From Kordiimonadaceae bacterium (GTDB lineage Bacteria > Pseudomonadota > Alphaproteobacteria > Sphingomonadales > Emcibacteraceae): a DNA stretch of 64,000 nt. The position numbers were made by a program, and so were the translations under genes. The notes under the pieces are model-generated. The model was not told the origin of the DNA, made no database searches, and worked only from the letters and a program-made list of their open reading frames with translations. Where the stretch lies: NCBI GenBank assembly GCA_024236295.1, contig JACKKT010000001.1, positions 280,871 to 344,870 on the forward strand, in the 5' to 3' direction. Of this stretch, positions 55,340-64,000 are shown piece by piece; the first letter of the stretch is position 1, and every line of letters begins with the position of its first letter.

Positions 55340-56935
55340 TTATTTAAGCATTTTACCCACTTCACGGTTAAGACCATCTGCAAGGGATACAAGCAGTTCC
55401 GAAGCCTCAGTAATTGCCCTGCAGGCTTCCCCGGTTTCATTGGATGCTGCAAGGATATCTGTGATTGATGAGGATACTTCCTGCGCGCCTTTGGCTGCTT
55501 CATGGACATTCGAGCTAATCTCGCGGGTAGCGTTGCCTTGTTCCTCTACGGCGCCGGCAATGGCCGTTGATATTTCACTTACCTGCATTACAGTTGCCTG
55601 GATTGATTGAATTGCTTCAACTACGCTTTGAGTTTCAGATTGAATATTATCAACCTGCTCTTTAATTTCAATGGTCGCAGTTGCCGTCTGGCCGGCAAGC
55701 TTCTTTACTTCGCCTGCAACGACAGCAAAACCCTTTCCGGCTTCCCCGGCACGTGCTGATTCAATTGTGGCATTGAGTGCCAGCAGATTTGTCTGCGCAG
55801 CAATATCAGTTATAAGATTGACCACATTACCAATTTTACTTGATGCTTCTGCAAGTCCGGAAACCGTTTTAATTGACTCACCCGTCTTTGCCTCAGCTTC
55901 AGCGCTGATTGTGGCTGCGTGGGCGACTTGCTTCGATATTTCATCAATGCTCGCTGAAAGCTCTTCTGTTGCAGCTGCTACCGTTTGGGAATTTACAGAA
56001 GTCTGCTCCGCAGCTGCTGAAATAGCACCGGAAAGACGGATGCAATGTTCTGAATTTTCCTCCATCTTTGCGGCATTATCGCTTAACTCCTTTGCTTCCG
56101 TATGAACTGAATTAACCGCTTCCTGAACAGCTTTTTCAACACTTACCTGTGCCGTGATAATGGACCATGTAACCATCGGGGCAAGATAATTACCTTCTGC
56201 ATCAATTATGGCGCTGACATTAAGGTCAAGAATTTCAGGACCGACATTAATACGCGCACTCCATGGCAGGTTATCGGGGTTACTTAGTATTTTTTGTTGA
56301 TGACCGGGATTTTTGTGAAAGACATCAATACAGGTTCCCACCAGCTGATCCGCTTTTATCGGTAAATATTTCTCCAGCGTGCGAAGGGTATTGATGCAGG
56401 TTTCATTGGCATAAGTTATTACAAACGTTTTCGGATCACACATCATGGCATTGATGGGCATTTTATCAATCATTTGTGTAAGACGTGCTGTTGCCGCTTC
56501 TGTTTTTACTTTATCTGTGATGATTGACCAGCTTAGTGCCGCATAAATATAATTCTGATTTTCATCGAAAATGGGATTAACCAGAAGATCTAGTATTTCG
56601 GGCCCAACACTAATCCGTGCATTATGGGGCAAATTGTCGGGATTTGCCAGTAATGCCCGCTGGTGTGACGGATTTTTATGAAAAATATCAATACAGGACC
56701 CTACCAGATCCTCTGCATTGATAGGCAGATATTCTTCCAGTGTTTTGAGTGTTTCAAGACTAGTTTTATTGGCATAGGTTATTTCAAGTGTCCCGGGATC
56801 GCAAAGCATTACATTAAGCGGCAATCCTTCAATGACGCGCATGAATTCGTTTGTTGTTTTTTTTCCTGATTGTGCATTTATTACCGGAGCTAACTCAATA
56901 GCAACGGTTTCCTTTTTATTTTTATTAAAAAACAT
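55340..56935 (-). CDS. Soluble methyl-accepting chemotaxis protein with tandem PAS domains
   Basis: 531 residues, no membrane segment. Two homologous PAS-like domains: residues about 28-145 ([20 protein letters not shown]) and 150-265 ([20 protein letters not shown]), each with YANxT, a [19 protein letters not shown] or [19 protein letters not shown] segment and a GPEILDL strand, an internal duplication. A helical linker leads to the signalling hairpin [20 protein letters not shown] with EVKKLA and then a coiled coil, the site where CheA/CheW bind. It senses an internal cue; the shared FHKNPxHQ histidines could bind a cofactor, which is speculation. The ATG has no strong Shine-Dalgarno. Confidence 0.88.
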   Translation of the reverse strand: MFFNKNKKETVAIELAPVINAQSGKKTTNEFMRVIEGLPLNVMLCDPGTLEITYANKTSLETLKTLEEYLPINAEDLVGSCIDIFHKNPSHQRALLANPDNLPHNARISVGPEILDLLVNPIFDENQNYIYAALSWSIITDKVKTEAATARLTQMIDKMPINAMMCDPKTFVITYANETCINTLRTLEKYLPIKADQLVGTCIDVFHKNPGHQQKILSNPDNLPWSARINVGPEILDLNVSAIIDAEGNYLAPMVTWSIITAQVSVEKAVQEAVNSVHTEAKELSDNAAKMEENSEHCIRLSGAISAAAEQTSVNSQTVAAATEELSASIDEISKQVAHAATISAEAEAKTGESIKTVSGLAEASSKIGNVVNLITDIAAQTNLLALNATIESARAGEAGKGFAVVAGEVKKLAGQTATATIEIKEQVDNIQSETQSVVEAIQSIQATVMQVSEISTAIAGAVEEQGNATREISSNVHEAAKGAQEVSSSITDILAASNETGEACRAITEASELLVSLADGLNREVGKMLK

Positions 56936-57154
56936 TTTTGTACCCTCTATTTATTCATTCATTTATTTTTTCTTTTTCAGCAATTTTTATTTAAAGATGT
57001 ATATAAAAAACATGTTAAAAAAATATTAATAATAATTTTTTCAGAACTGGATTTCATAAAATAAGATTTTTTAAGATTATGGAAATGTGGCGATAGCAAG
57101 TATAAAAGTATAAAAGTTACAATATAAAAATCAGTAATTCCGAAAGATTATGTC

Positions 57155-58339
57155 ATGAGTGAAAATAAAGGCTTTGACCCCTTATCAGCATTACCCCATA
57201 AGGATGCCTTCTTCCCGATCAAAGGCGTATATTTTAATGCGGGCGTACAGCATCCAGTCAGCCGGGCTAGTGCAGCCGCCGCCGAAGAGTATATTAGGTA
57301 TAAGGGTTTCCATACAGATATTGATTATGGCCCGGTCGCCATGAGAAAAAAAGTAATAGGTATGTTTGCAAAACTGATAAATGCAGAACCGGATGAAATA
57401 ACCCTGGTTGGTAGCACTACAGCTGGCGAAAATCTAATAATTCAGGCTTTGGATCTTGTGGCAAATGGTGGCAGGGTTGTGACCGATGATCTTCATTATT
57501 TTGGATCTTATCAGATTTATGGGGAGCTTAAAAAACAGGGTGTCGAAGTTATTACCATCAGAAATAAGAACGGTGATATCGATTATAAAGAATATGAAAA
57601 TGCAATAAATAATCAAACGACGCTTGTAGCACTATCAAGTGTTTCAACATTTAACGGCCATCAACATGATTTAAAAAAAATATGCGACCTTGCTCATTCG
57701 TGCGGCGCCCTTGTTTATGCAGACTGTATTCATCATATTGGTGCAACGCCGTTTGATGTAAATGATTGCGGTGTTGATTTCATTTCCTGTGGAACTTTCA
57801 AATGGTTGATGGGAGATCAGGGTTCCGGCTTTTTATATGTCCGTAGAGATAGACTGAAACAGTTAAAAAGACCGGTTTATGGCAAGCGTCAGGTCAGAAA
57901 CCTGATTACCCATGTTTTTCCGGGTGATGAGATCACTACGGATGATAATGTTTATGAATATGATCTTGCCGAAAATACTGAAGGTTATTTTTCCATTTGG
58001 AGCGAGCCACGCATAGTTGTTGCCCAGCTTGACAAATCGCTCCAATATTTGCTCGATGTTGGTGTGGACCGCATAGCCGCCTATCGTCAACCGATGCTTA
58101 ATTTTTTAAGAAAAGAAATAGAAATACTTGGCTATAAATGTCTGACCCCGAAGCGGATGATTACACCTATTCTATCTTTTAAATGCGACAATGCAGATTT
58201 AAAATTAGGACCGCTATTCGCAGAGAAGACTATAAAAGCAAGCCTTTATAAGGGGCATTTCCGAATTGCCGTGTCAGTTTATAATGATATTGCAGATGCT
58301 GAATATTTTGTAAAAACGTTGGCAAGACTCAAAGATTAA
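57155..58339 (+). CDS. Class V PLP enzyme, kynureninase/aminotransferase type
   Basis: 394 residues. PLP fold-type I enzyme: FNAGVQHPVSRASAAAAEEY at residue 29, LVGSTTAGENLIIQALDLV near 88, SSVSTFNGHQHDLKKICDLA near 163, ADCIHHIGATPFDVNDCGV near 189 and the PLP lysine in SCGTFKWLMGDQGSGF near 217. Kynureninase-like or isopenicillin N epimerase-like; it is paralogous in plan to the exported class V enzyme at 24.4 kb but has no signal peptide, so it works in the cytosol. Its 3' end directly abuts (0 bp) the convergent GGDEF-EAL gene. Substrate unknown. Confidence 0.85.
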   Translation: MSENKGFDPLSALPHKDAFFPIKGVYFNAGVQHPVSRASAAAAEEYIRYKGFHTDIDYGPVAMRKKVIGMFAKLINAEPDEITLVGSTTAGENLIIQALDLVANGGRVVTDDLHYFGSYQIYGELKKQGVEVITIRNKNGDIDYKEYENAINNQTTLVALSSVSTFNGHQHDLKKICDLAHSCGALVYADCIHHIGATPFDVNDCGVDFISCGTFKWLMGDQGSGFLYVRRDRLKQLKRPVYGKRQVRNLITHVFPGDEITTDDNVYEYDLAENTEGYFSIWSEPRIVVAQLDKSLQYLLDVGVDRIAAYRQPMLNFLRKEIEILGYKCLTPKRMITPILSFKCDNADLKLGPLFAEKTIKASLYKGHFRIAVSVYNDIADAEYFVKTLARLKD

Positions 58340-59635
58340 TTAGTGCATATTCTTATGCCAGGTGATAAAATCAGTCTCTTCCATCGGCTTGCTGATTAAA
58401 AATCCCTGATATTCATCACACCCGGCGGTTTTAAGAATTTCTAACTGACTTGCTGTTTCAACACCCATTGCCACCACACGAAGATCTAGACTATGTCCCA
58501 AATGGATAATTGATTCAAATATTGCTGTATTTCTCTTATTTGATGGCACATCTTCAAGAAATCCTCTGGCAATTTTAATTTCATCAATTTTCAGATCTTT
58601 TAGTATTGAAAGACTGGATAAACCGGAACCAAACTTATCCAGAGAAAGTTGAAAACCATAAGATTTAATTTCCTGCATGAGTGCGACTGCCAGTTCTACA
58701 TCATGTGTAATACTGTTTTCATTGATTTCCAGAATTATTTTTCCTGGATTTTCCCTGTTCACTTCAGAAAGTGTATAAAGCGCGGAAAGCAGTTTGGCGC
58801 TGCCCTTAAATTCCATATCGGAAATGTTAATTGAAATCGGAATATTAATGCCTGATTTCTGCCATTCTTCAATTATTTCACTCACCCGCCCTAAAACCCA
58901 GCTGCCAATTTCAGCTATAAGAGTACTTTTTTCCGCCACCTGAAGAAATTCAGTGGGGTTGACAATATTTCCTTCGTTATCACGCATACGAACAAGAGCC
59001 TCAACACCGGAAACCTTTCCTGATTTAACATTGATTTTTGGTTGCAACATTAATAAGAACCGCTGATCGGCCAATGTTTCAAGAATTGATTTCTTGATGG
59101 ACTGCTGATCTTCAATCTCTGAACCGAGTTCCTGATTATAATAGCAATAGGCATAATCCTGACGGGCTCTAGCCATTTGCAGGGCGATTCCGGAATTGGA
59201 CATAATCTCATCCACTTCCAATGCATCCTCAGGCAGCAAAACAATGCCTATATTAACAGTTGGTGAAATGGTTTGACCGGAAATTTCGCATTCAAGGCTA
59301 AGATAGTTATGAACTTTGTTCATTATAATATGGACATCTTCAGGATTTTGGATGCTGTTAGCTACGATAACAAACTTGTCGGTTTCAAAATGAACGGCAC
59401 TGTCCATATCCCAAAGGCTGTTTTTTATTCTTGCAGAAATCAACTTTAAAAAGGCATTCCCTGCTTCGATACTAATGGCGTCTCTTAAGGTGGCAAGTTC
59501 ATCTACCTGTACAAATAAAACTGCTGCGTATGAAGCATTGCGCTTTACCTGATTTAAGGTATCCCCCAATATGCTCCATAGATAGTCACGACCGGGTAGT
59601 CCTGTTACAGGATCGTTCTGGATTGGCTCTTTCAT
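58340..59635 (-). CDS. GGDEF-EAL protein with substituted catalytic residues
   Basis: 431 residues, cytosolic. GGDEF-like domain (residues about 8-170): TGLPGRDYLWSIL is kept, but the active-site loop reads HFETDKF where GGDEF is expected. EAL domain (about 185-430): EALVRM and SINISDMEF are present, but DKFGSGLSSL replaces DDFG and AMGVET replaces AEGVET, so two of the eight catalytic positions are changed; EINENS and KIAR also differ. Both activities are probably lost, and the protein may bind c-di-GMP or act as a scaffold. It follows the class V enzyme without a gap on the opposite strand. Confidence 0.85.
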   Translation of the reverse strand: MKEPIQNDPVTGLPGRDYLWSILGDTLNQVKRNASYAAVLFVQVDELATLRDAISIEAGNAFLKLISARIKNSLWDMDSAVHFETDKFVIVANSIQNPEDVHIIMNKVHNYLSLECEISGQTISPTVNIGIVLLPEDALEVDEIMSNSGIALQMARARQDYAYCYYNQELGSEIEDQQSIKKSILETLADQRFLLMLQPKINVKSGKVSGVEALVRMRDNEGNIVNPTEFLQVAEKSTLIAEIGSWVLGRVSEIIEEWQKSGINIPISINISDMEFKGSAKLLSALYTLSEVNRENPGKIILEINENSITHDVELAVALMQEIKSYGFQLSLDKFGSGLSSLSILKDLKIDEIKIARGFLEDVPSNKRNTAIFESIIHLGHSLDLRVVAMGVETASQLEILKTAGCDEYQGFLISKPMEETDFITWHKNMH

Positions 59636-59705
59636 TGCATTACCATTATTATTATTTTTGGTATATTTGCCCTTATATAATTAATATTTTGCTAATATAA
59701 GAAAA

Positions 59706-60764
59706 CTATTTTTCTGAGAGCAATTCTTCGAAGGTTTTGTTTAAGATAGGATATTTTTGCCAGTCATTATGATCAAAATGCCACCATTCGTTACTGACAA
59801 CTTTGAAACCTTCCGCTTCAATAACATGACGAAGCAGGTCCCTATGCCATCTTTCAAGTGAAGTGCCACCAGGATATTCCGGATAGGAACGATCGGACAT
59901 TTCATCATAAGTGCCCACCATTTTAATTGGCATTCCGGTTTTTAAATCATAGAGGGTCAAATCAACGGCGCTTCCCATATTATGTTTTGATCCTTTTTCC
60001 GGATTGGCAACAAAGTCGCGTTCGTTTCCTTCTGTCGCATCCCAGAATACCTTAGTCACATACCAGGGACGATAGCTGTCATGAATAAGAAGCCCATAGC
60101 CCATTTCAAGAAAGCGTTTATTGGCTTTATTGAGTGCCTCAAGTGCTGGTCCTTGCATAAAGCTTTTGGCTAACGAATAAGTCGGGGCGTTCAGAAAATT
60201 ATTTGTTGTCGCATAACGGATATCAAGTTTGACTTTTTCAAGGACCGTTGTCACATCAACGAGGTCGGGTTTGCGGAAATTACCCTTTTGTACTGGCGGT
60301 GTCGCCTTTAGAGCGTCTTTAATATAGTCTTCAATCGGTTTATCAAGCGTGACTTTAAAAGTGTTGCCGTTGGTGGGTTCAATATTATTTCTTTCATAGA
60401 AATCATCATTGACAAAAACCCCGAGAGCTTTTCCATGATCATCAAATCGGAACAGGAAATTGGAAAACTCGCCATCGAAACTATAAGTAAATTTTCCAGC
60501 GCCCAGTTCACTTAATGGTCTGATTTTAATTTTGTCCAGATCTTTGCCATCAGCAGACGGATTAAACAGGACTTCTAATCTGCCATTATTTTCCCTGAAC
60601 AGGAGTTTTTGATCACCCAGTATATATTCACCATAATAAGGCCGCCATTTTTCAGGTGCCGGTGATGGCATATGGTTATAATCAAAATCAGCTGCAAAAA
60701 CATTTATTGTAAAGAAACAAACAAAACATAGAGCGAAAATTTTACGGGCAAAGGTCATCATCAT
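59706..60764 (-). CDS. Exported D-alanyl-D-alanine dipeptidase (M15, VanX/DdpX type)
   Basis: 352 residues with a signal peptide (residues 1-24, ends VFAA), so periplasmic. The M15 zinc peptidase lies in the C-terminal 220 residues: DLVDVTTVLEKVKLDIRYAT near residue 168, LIHDSYRPWYVTKVFWDATE near 224, GSKHNMGSAVDLTL (zinc His and Asp) near 257 and NEWWHFDH (catalytic Glu, zinc His) near 328. It cleaves D-Ala-D-Ala. About 130 N-terminal residues form an extra domain (YGEYILGDQKLLFRENNGRL) of unknown role. Two small Sel1 genes lie just upstream on the same strand (18 bp to the nearest). Confidence 0.9.
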   Translation of the reverse strand: MMMTFARKIFALCFVCFFTINVFAADFDYNHMPSPAPEKWRPYYGEYILGDQKLLFRENNGRLEVLFNPSADGKDLDKIKIRPLSELGAGKFTYSFDGEFSNFLFRFDDHGKALGVFVNDDFYERNNIEPTNGNTFKVTLDKPIEDYIKDALKATPPVQKGNFRKPDLVDVTTVLEKVKLDIRYATTNNFLNAPTYSLAKSFMQGPALEALNKANKRFLEMGYGLLIHDSYRPWYVTKVFWDATEGNERDFVANPEKGSKHNMGSAVDLTLYDLKTGMPIKMVGTYDEMSDRSYPEYPGGTSLERWHRDLLRHVIEAEGFKVVSNEWWHFDHNDWQKYPILNKTFEELLSEK

Positions 60765-60782
60765 TCCTCGTTATTTTTCGGC

Positions 60783-61271
60783 TTAATTGATGCCGCGGTT
60801 TTCCCTGATCCATTCTTCGGCTTTTGCCTTTGTATTATTAATATCGTCTCGGGTCATATAATTGGTTACCCGCCACATAAATTTTCGGGCCTTTTCAAAG
60901 CCACCGTCCTCGGCAAGGATGAACCAGAAATATGATCCGGTCACATCATAGTCCGTGCCACGGGCGTTAAGCTTCATTGTGCCGATATTGCCCTGTGAGA
61001 TCGGATGTCCCTGCAGTGCCGCTTTCATAAACCATTTATAGGCAGATACATCATCGCGCGGAACGGTACGCCCGGTCGCATACATCACACCAAGATAATA
61101 TTGTGCGAGCATATGTCCCTGCTCCGCCGCTTCTGTGAACCCTTTAAAGGCTTCTTCAAATCGCCGGTCATCATAGGCTGCCTTTGCTTCCTCATATCCG
61201 GCAAGGGCATTCATTACCGGTAATGACAAAATAAGTAACAGGCTGGCAATTAACAGTCGGAGGCTTTTCAT
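60783..61271 (-). CDS. Exported Sel1-repeat protein
   Basis: 162 residues, signal peptide in residues 1-24 (ends ALAG), periplasmic. Two to three Sel1 units: FEEAFKGFTEAAEQGHMLAQ, YYLGVMYATGRTVPRDDVSA and YKWFMKAALQGHPISQGNIG, followed by a helical tail. It lies between the small Sel1 gene and the dipeptidase gene, with gaps of 21 and 18 bp, so the three are likely one transcript with a role in the envelope, perhaps in cell-wall turnover. This is context-based. Confidence 0.85.
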   Translation of the reverse strand: MKSLRLLIASLLLILSLPVMNALAGYEEAKAAYDDRRFEEAFKGFTEAAEQGHMLAQYYLGVMYATGRTVPRDDVSAYKWFMKAALQGHPISQGNIGTMKLNARGTDYDVTGSYFWFILAEDGGFEKARKFMWRVTNYMTRDDINNTKAKAEEWIRENRGIN

Positions 61272-61292
61272 CTTATATTCCTGTCAAAAAAA

Positions 61293-61595
61293 TTAAAAAT
61301 ATTCATATAAAAGCTGTAAGGCCATCGGGGCTTCCGGATGACCGTTATCGGCTGCTTTCTGATACCACTCGGCAGCTTTTTTGTCGCTTTGGTCTACACC
61401 ATTTCCATGCTCATACATGACACCGAGATTATATTGGGCATTCATATCCCCTTTTTCCGCTGCCTCACTGAATTCTTTAAAGGCCACGGCATAATCCCCT
61501 TTTGCATAGGCTTCTTCACCTTTTGCATTGTCAGCATTTGCCGTTGCCGCAAACAGGGTAGCAACCATAGAGAATAATAAAAGAAAACGCGTCAT
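61293..61595 (-). CDS. Small exported Sel1-repeat protein
   Basis: 100 residues, signal peptide in residues 1-21 (ends ANAD). A pair of Sel1/TPR units: AYAKGDYAVAFKEFSEAAEK and AQYNLGVMYEHGNGVDQSDK with KAAEWYQKAADNGHPEAP. It is the most upstream gene of the three-gene run 61595-59706. The repeat sequence resembles the neighbouring Sel1 protein strongly, which suggests local duplication. Confidence 0.85.
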   Translation of the reverse strand: MTRFLLLFSMVATLFAATANADNAKGEEAYAKGDYAVAFKEFSEAAEKGDMNAQYNLGVMYEHGNGVDQSDKKAAEWYQKAADNGHPEAPMALQLLYEYF

Positions 61596-61695
61596 TAAAA
61601 TAGCTCACCTGATGTCATAATGTTGGCACAAGAGTATAACCAATGTTTATAATTTTCAATCATAAAGCTGATAAATTTTAAAGCACTCTGTCGCG

Positions 61696-63957
61696 TCAGA
61701 AAGTTCCCTGCAGGGTGGCTTCTATTACTCTTGGTCCTCTTGTATGGCGCTGAACTTCGTGGTCCAGAACATTAAATCTTAAATGCTTGTCGTAGAAAAA
61801 CTGATTTGAATCCCCTAAGGAGCCAGTAAGGTCCTTGCCGCTGACACGTAGCTTGATGCCGTTATAGACATTCTTTTCAACAAATACTTCCAAAAGGGTT
61901 CCCGGTGTACCATACCAGTTCAGTCGGATATCATTTCCGTAAAAACCGCGTCTGAAGGTTACGCTTGCCCCGTATGAGAGCTGAAGCGCCGTAATATCAT
62001 GGCGATAGGCAAAATTGATCTGGCTTGAAGGCTTATAGGAAAACCGGATTTCCCGACCCGTAAACGGATCATCAAGTGTTCCTTTTTCATAATCGTAATT
62101 GGCACTGAAGACCGCTTCCGGCAGGCCAATAATGCCAAGACGGTAACTGCTTTTAAATTTAAAGCCAATAGCTTTTGCGGACGGCACATTTCCTGATTTT
62201 GAAATAAAATCATCACTGGTCAGGGTCTGTTCGGCAGCTGGCAGTGAAAAATACTCATCCGCGGTAATGGGGTTGCCGAGGCTGTCCACATATTCCGTAA
62301 AATCGACCTTATCAATATAATCAGTATATTTTTTATAAAAAAGATCAAGGGAAATTGAGCCGCTATCCTGGGCAAAGCGATGTTCAATTGCGGCCGTAAA
62401 ATCCCATGACCGCATAGGTTTGATACCGGTATTTCCAAAGTCGATTTTTTCCGTCAGCGGGTTAAAACTGGTGGAAAAATTATTAAAATCTAACTGGCTG
62501 ACGGTGCGCTCAACTGTCAGACGCAGCTGATCCTGCGAATTAAGGTCATAGCGGAAATTCATCCGTGGTTTTAAAAACTTAAAATTAGCTTCCCGGCGGT
62601 CAATGCTGCCATTGGCAAAGAAATTATCAGCAACAATTTTGGAAAATTCACCCGTCATAGAGCTTGTAAGTGACATTTGCGGCGAAATGGTATAACTGTG
62701 GTTTGCAAAAATTTCGAAGCGGTTTTCCTTGATCTTCACATTATCATCATTTTTAAGCGCCAGAGGGTCACTTGCTGTGCTTCTTGTGCTGTTCTGGAAA
62801 GTCCGGTTGAATTTGTTTATGGCGGCTTCGCCACCAATTTCAACCGATTGCCCCGCAGCAATCCCTCGCGTGATTGAGCCCCGAATAATATTTTCTGATT
62901 TGCTTAAGACCGCATCCTGATTTTTATAAAGGAATTCAGATGCTCCATCCCCTTTATAATAGCCGTTATTGATGGTTGAATTTTCCTTATTAAACACGAA
63001 AAGCGATTTGAGTGAGCCAACAGTACCCAGTTTTCGCGAATAATCGCCGCCGATTTCCCATTTGGTCGGGGCACCGTTTGTGGTCCATCTTTCACTGAGT
63101 TTGCGGTTACCATCACTGTCTAGCGCTGTATCGGTGAATGTAATTGCCGGACCATAACTTTCATCAAGAAACGTCATTGTTCTTGGGGCGACTTCATTCT
63201 GTGTTTCAGGATTATAGAGACCGTTAAGGCGCAGCACTGCCCCATCTTCAAAATTATAGGTTAAATTACCGGCAAATTTATGATTGTCCTTGCGGTTTGG
63301 CGTATGGCTGTCCTGAACTCGGGAGATCACCCCGCTTCCACCGTAGATAAAATCTTCGATCCGGTTTTTGATGATAAAATTACGGTTGCTTTCAAAGGTT
63401 GCAGTATAATCAAGATTTCCTGATGATCCACTATGGGACAGGGTAACTGTATGGCCAAGATCATCACCAAGATTGGCCCGGCCACCGACTTTCCAGAAAG
63501 TGGATGAAGAAGATGTCCCTTTTTTCAGTGTTATGTTGATTACCAAACCCTGACTTTGTACATCAAGCCCTGCTGCGGCCCCGCGGATCAGGTCAATTTT
63601 TTCAACATTTTCAGCAGTAATACGGGCCAGTGTGTCGTCAATATTATTATCTTTTCCGGCAAGACGTTTGCCGTTGATTAATATCTGGTCACCACCTGAG
63701 CCAAAGCCTCTTGGTCCTGCGCTTGTTCCCAAAGATTGCTGCTGTTCTTTTTCACGTCTGCTTTTATCAAGGATTTCCTGTACACCTGGAATTCGGCTTA
63801 ACATATCAAGAAGGGTTACGGGCTCAAATTTAACGAAATAGTCTTTTTCATAAGTAACCACAGAGGAACCGGCATTATCATTTTCATCGGCATATGTTAA
63901 TTGTGTCAGAACTATACACGGCACAATAATGACCGAGGAAAGAAGATTGCGCCGCAT
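61696..63957 (-). CDS. TonB-dependent receptor
   Basis: 753 residues from ATG 63957 (MRRNLLSSVIIVPCIVLTQ, a signal peptide ending TYAD); a TTG 12 codons upstream is in frame, and the frame stays open to the window edge, so the true start could lie further out. The plug domain (residues about 40-170) contains LLDMLSRIPGVQEIL, QILINGKRLAGKDNNIDDTL and AENVEKIDLIRGAAAG. The 22-strand barrel ends with a terminal Phe (ATLQGTF), as outer-membrane proteins need. The signature TonB box is not obvious near the N-terminus. It imports a siderophore, vitamin or saccharide; the substrate is not readable. Confidence 0.88.
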   Translation of the reverse strand: MRRNLLSSVIIVPCIVLTQLTYADENDNAGSSVVTYEKDYFVKFEPVTLLDMLSRIPGVQEILDKSRREKEQQQSLGTSAGPRGFGSGGDQILINGKRLAGKDNNIDDTLARITAENVEKIDLIRGAAAGLDVQSQGLVINITLKKGTSSSSTFWKVGGRANLGDDLGHTVTLSHSGSSGNLDYTATFESNRNFIIKNRIEDFIYGGSGVISRVQDSHTPNRKDNHKFAGNLTYNFEDGAVLRLNGLYNPETQNEVAPRTMTFLDESYGPAITFTDTALDSDGNRKLSERWTTNGAPTKWEIGGDYSRKLGTVGSLKSLFVFNKENSTINNGYYKGDGASEFLYKNQDAVLSKSENIIRGSITRGIAAGQSVEIGGEAAINKFNRTFQNSTRSTASDPLALKNDDNVKIKENRFEIFANHSYTISPQMSLTSSMTGEFSKIVADNFFANGSIDRREANFKFLKPRMNFRYDLNSQDQLRLTVERTVSQLDFNNFSTSFNPLTEKIDFGNTGIKPMRSWDFTAAIEHRFAQDSGSISLDLFYKKYTDYIDKVDFTEYVDSLGNPITADEYFSLPAAEQTLTSDDFISKSGNVPSAKAIGFKFKSSYRLGIIGLPEAVFSANYDYEKGTLDDPFTGREIRFSYKPSSQINFAYRHDITALQLSYGASVTFRRGFYGNDIRLNWYGTPGTLLEVFVEKNVYNGIKLRVSGKDLTGSLGDSNQFFYDKHLRFNVLDHEVQRHTRGPRVIEATLQGTF

Positions 63958-64000
63958 TTGAAATTTTCTACCCTTATTCGTTTTTATCGTCAAAAGGTAT

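Noticed and set aside
1..64000. CRISPR array, intact IS element or prophage
   Set aside because: No regularly spaced repeats, transposase or phage structural gene was found; the only mobile remnant is at 1.5-2.97 kb.

Overview
The window is a dense, AT-rich stretch of bacterial chromosome that looks alphaproteobacterial. The main evidence is two gene orders I associate with that class: trpG-trpD-trpC-moaC-moeA-lexA (12.2-17.2 kb) and valS / DUF2497 (PopZ-type) / tolC-type / protein-L-isoaspartate methyltransferase-type (37-43 kb). An alphaproteobacterial-type ParC, a soluble chemoreceptor and several Tat-exported enzymes agree. A marine or aquatic member near Emcibacterales, Kordiimonadales or Sneathiellales is my guess; no rRNA or marker in the window settles it.

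Layout. 0-3.1 kb: a TPR-sulfotransferase cut by the window edge, then a small accessory insert at the 3' end of a tRNA-Asn gene. The insert holds a short direct repeat of the tRNA end, a Sel1-repeat gene between 31-bp inverted repeats, and the C-terminal stub of a serine recombinase. 3.2-12.1 kb: an unknown protein, an exported Fe/Mn superoxide dismutase, a beta-helix protein, a small cysteine protein, a NIPSNAP + CocE-type hydrolase operon and two neighbouring SDF-family symporters. 12.2-23.9 kb: housekeeping genes (tryptophan, molybdenum cofactor, lexA, a PAS histidine kinase, recO, a U32 peptidase-family gene, parC, a GNAT) and a cold-shock gene. 24.4-36.1 kb: exported and envelope functions: Tat-exported class V aminotransferase, MddA-like methyltransferase, DUF6090 protein, a DUF1326 / FAD oxidase / membrane protein operon, a methyltransferase, a variant metallo-beta-lactamase-fold protein, a universal stress protein, and gamma-glutamyltransferase beside an exported PhzF homologue. 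37-43 kb: the valS-popZ-tolC-pcm block, with two matched palindromes upstream of tolC. 43-49 kb: an aldo/keto reductase, a PQQ-type sugar dehydrogenase, and a phenylalanine catabolism cluster (phhA, an SDR, phhB) divergent from an Lrp-family regulator, then a second cold-shock gene and an FMN reductase. 49-64 kb: a tri-domain phosphotransferase / M23 / class III aminotransferase, a large beta-propeller protein perhaps linked to flagella, a soluble two-PAS chemoreceptor, a kynureninase-like enzyme, a degenerate GGDEF-EAL protein, a D-Ala-D-Ala dipeptidase, two small Sel1 proteins and a TonB-dependent receptor.

No rRNA, CRISPR array, intact prophage or complete insertion sequence was seen. The best candidates for something unusual are the mini-insert at tRNA-Asn, the twin palindromes upstream of tolC, the propeller protein, the GGDEF-EAL protein with substituted catalytic residues, and the phh SDR as a possible dihydropteridine reductase. 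All functional calls rest on reading motifs by eye, with no database search.
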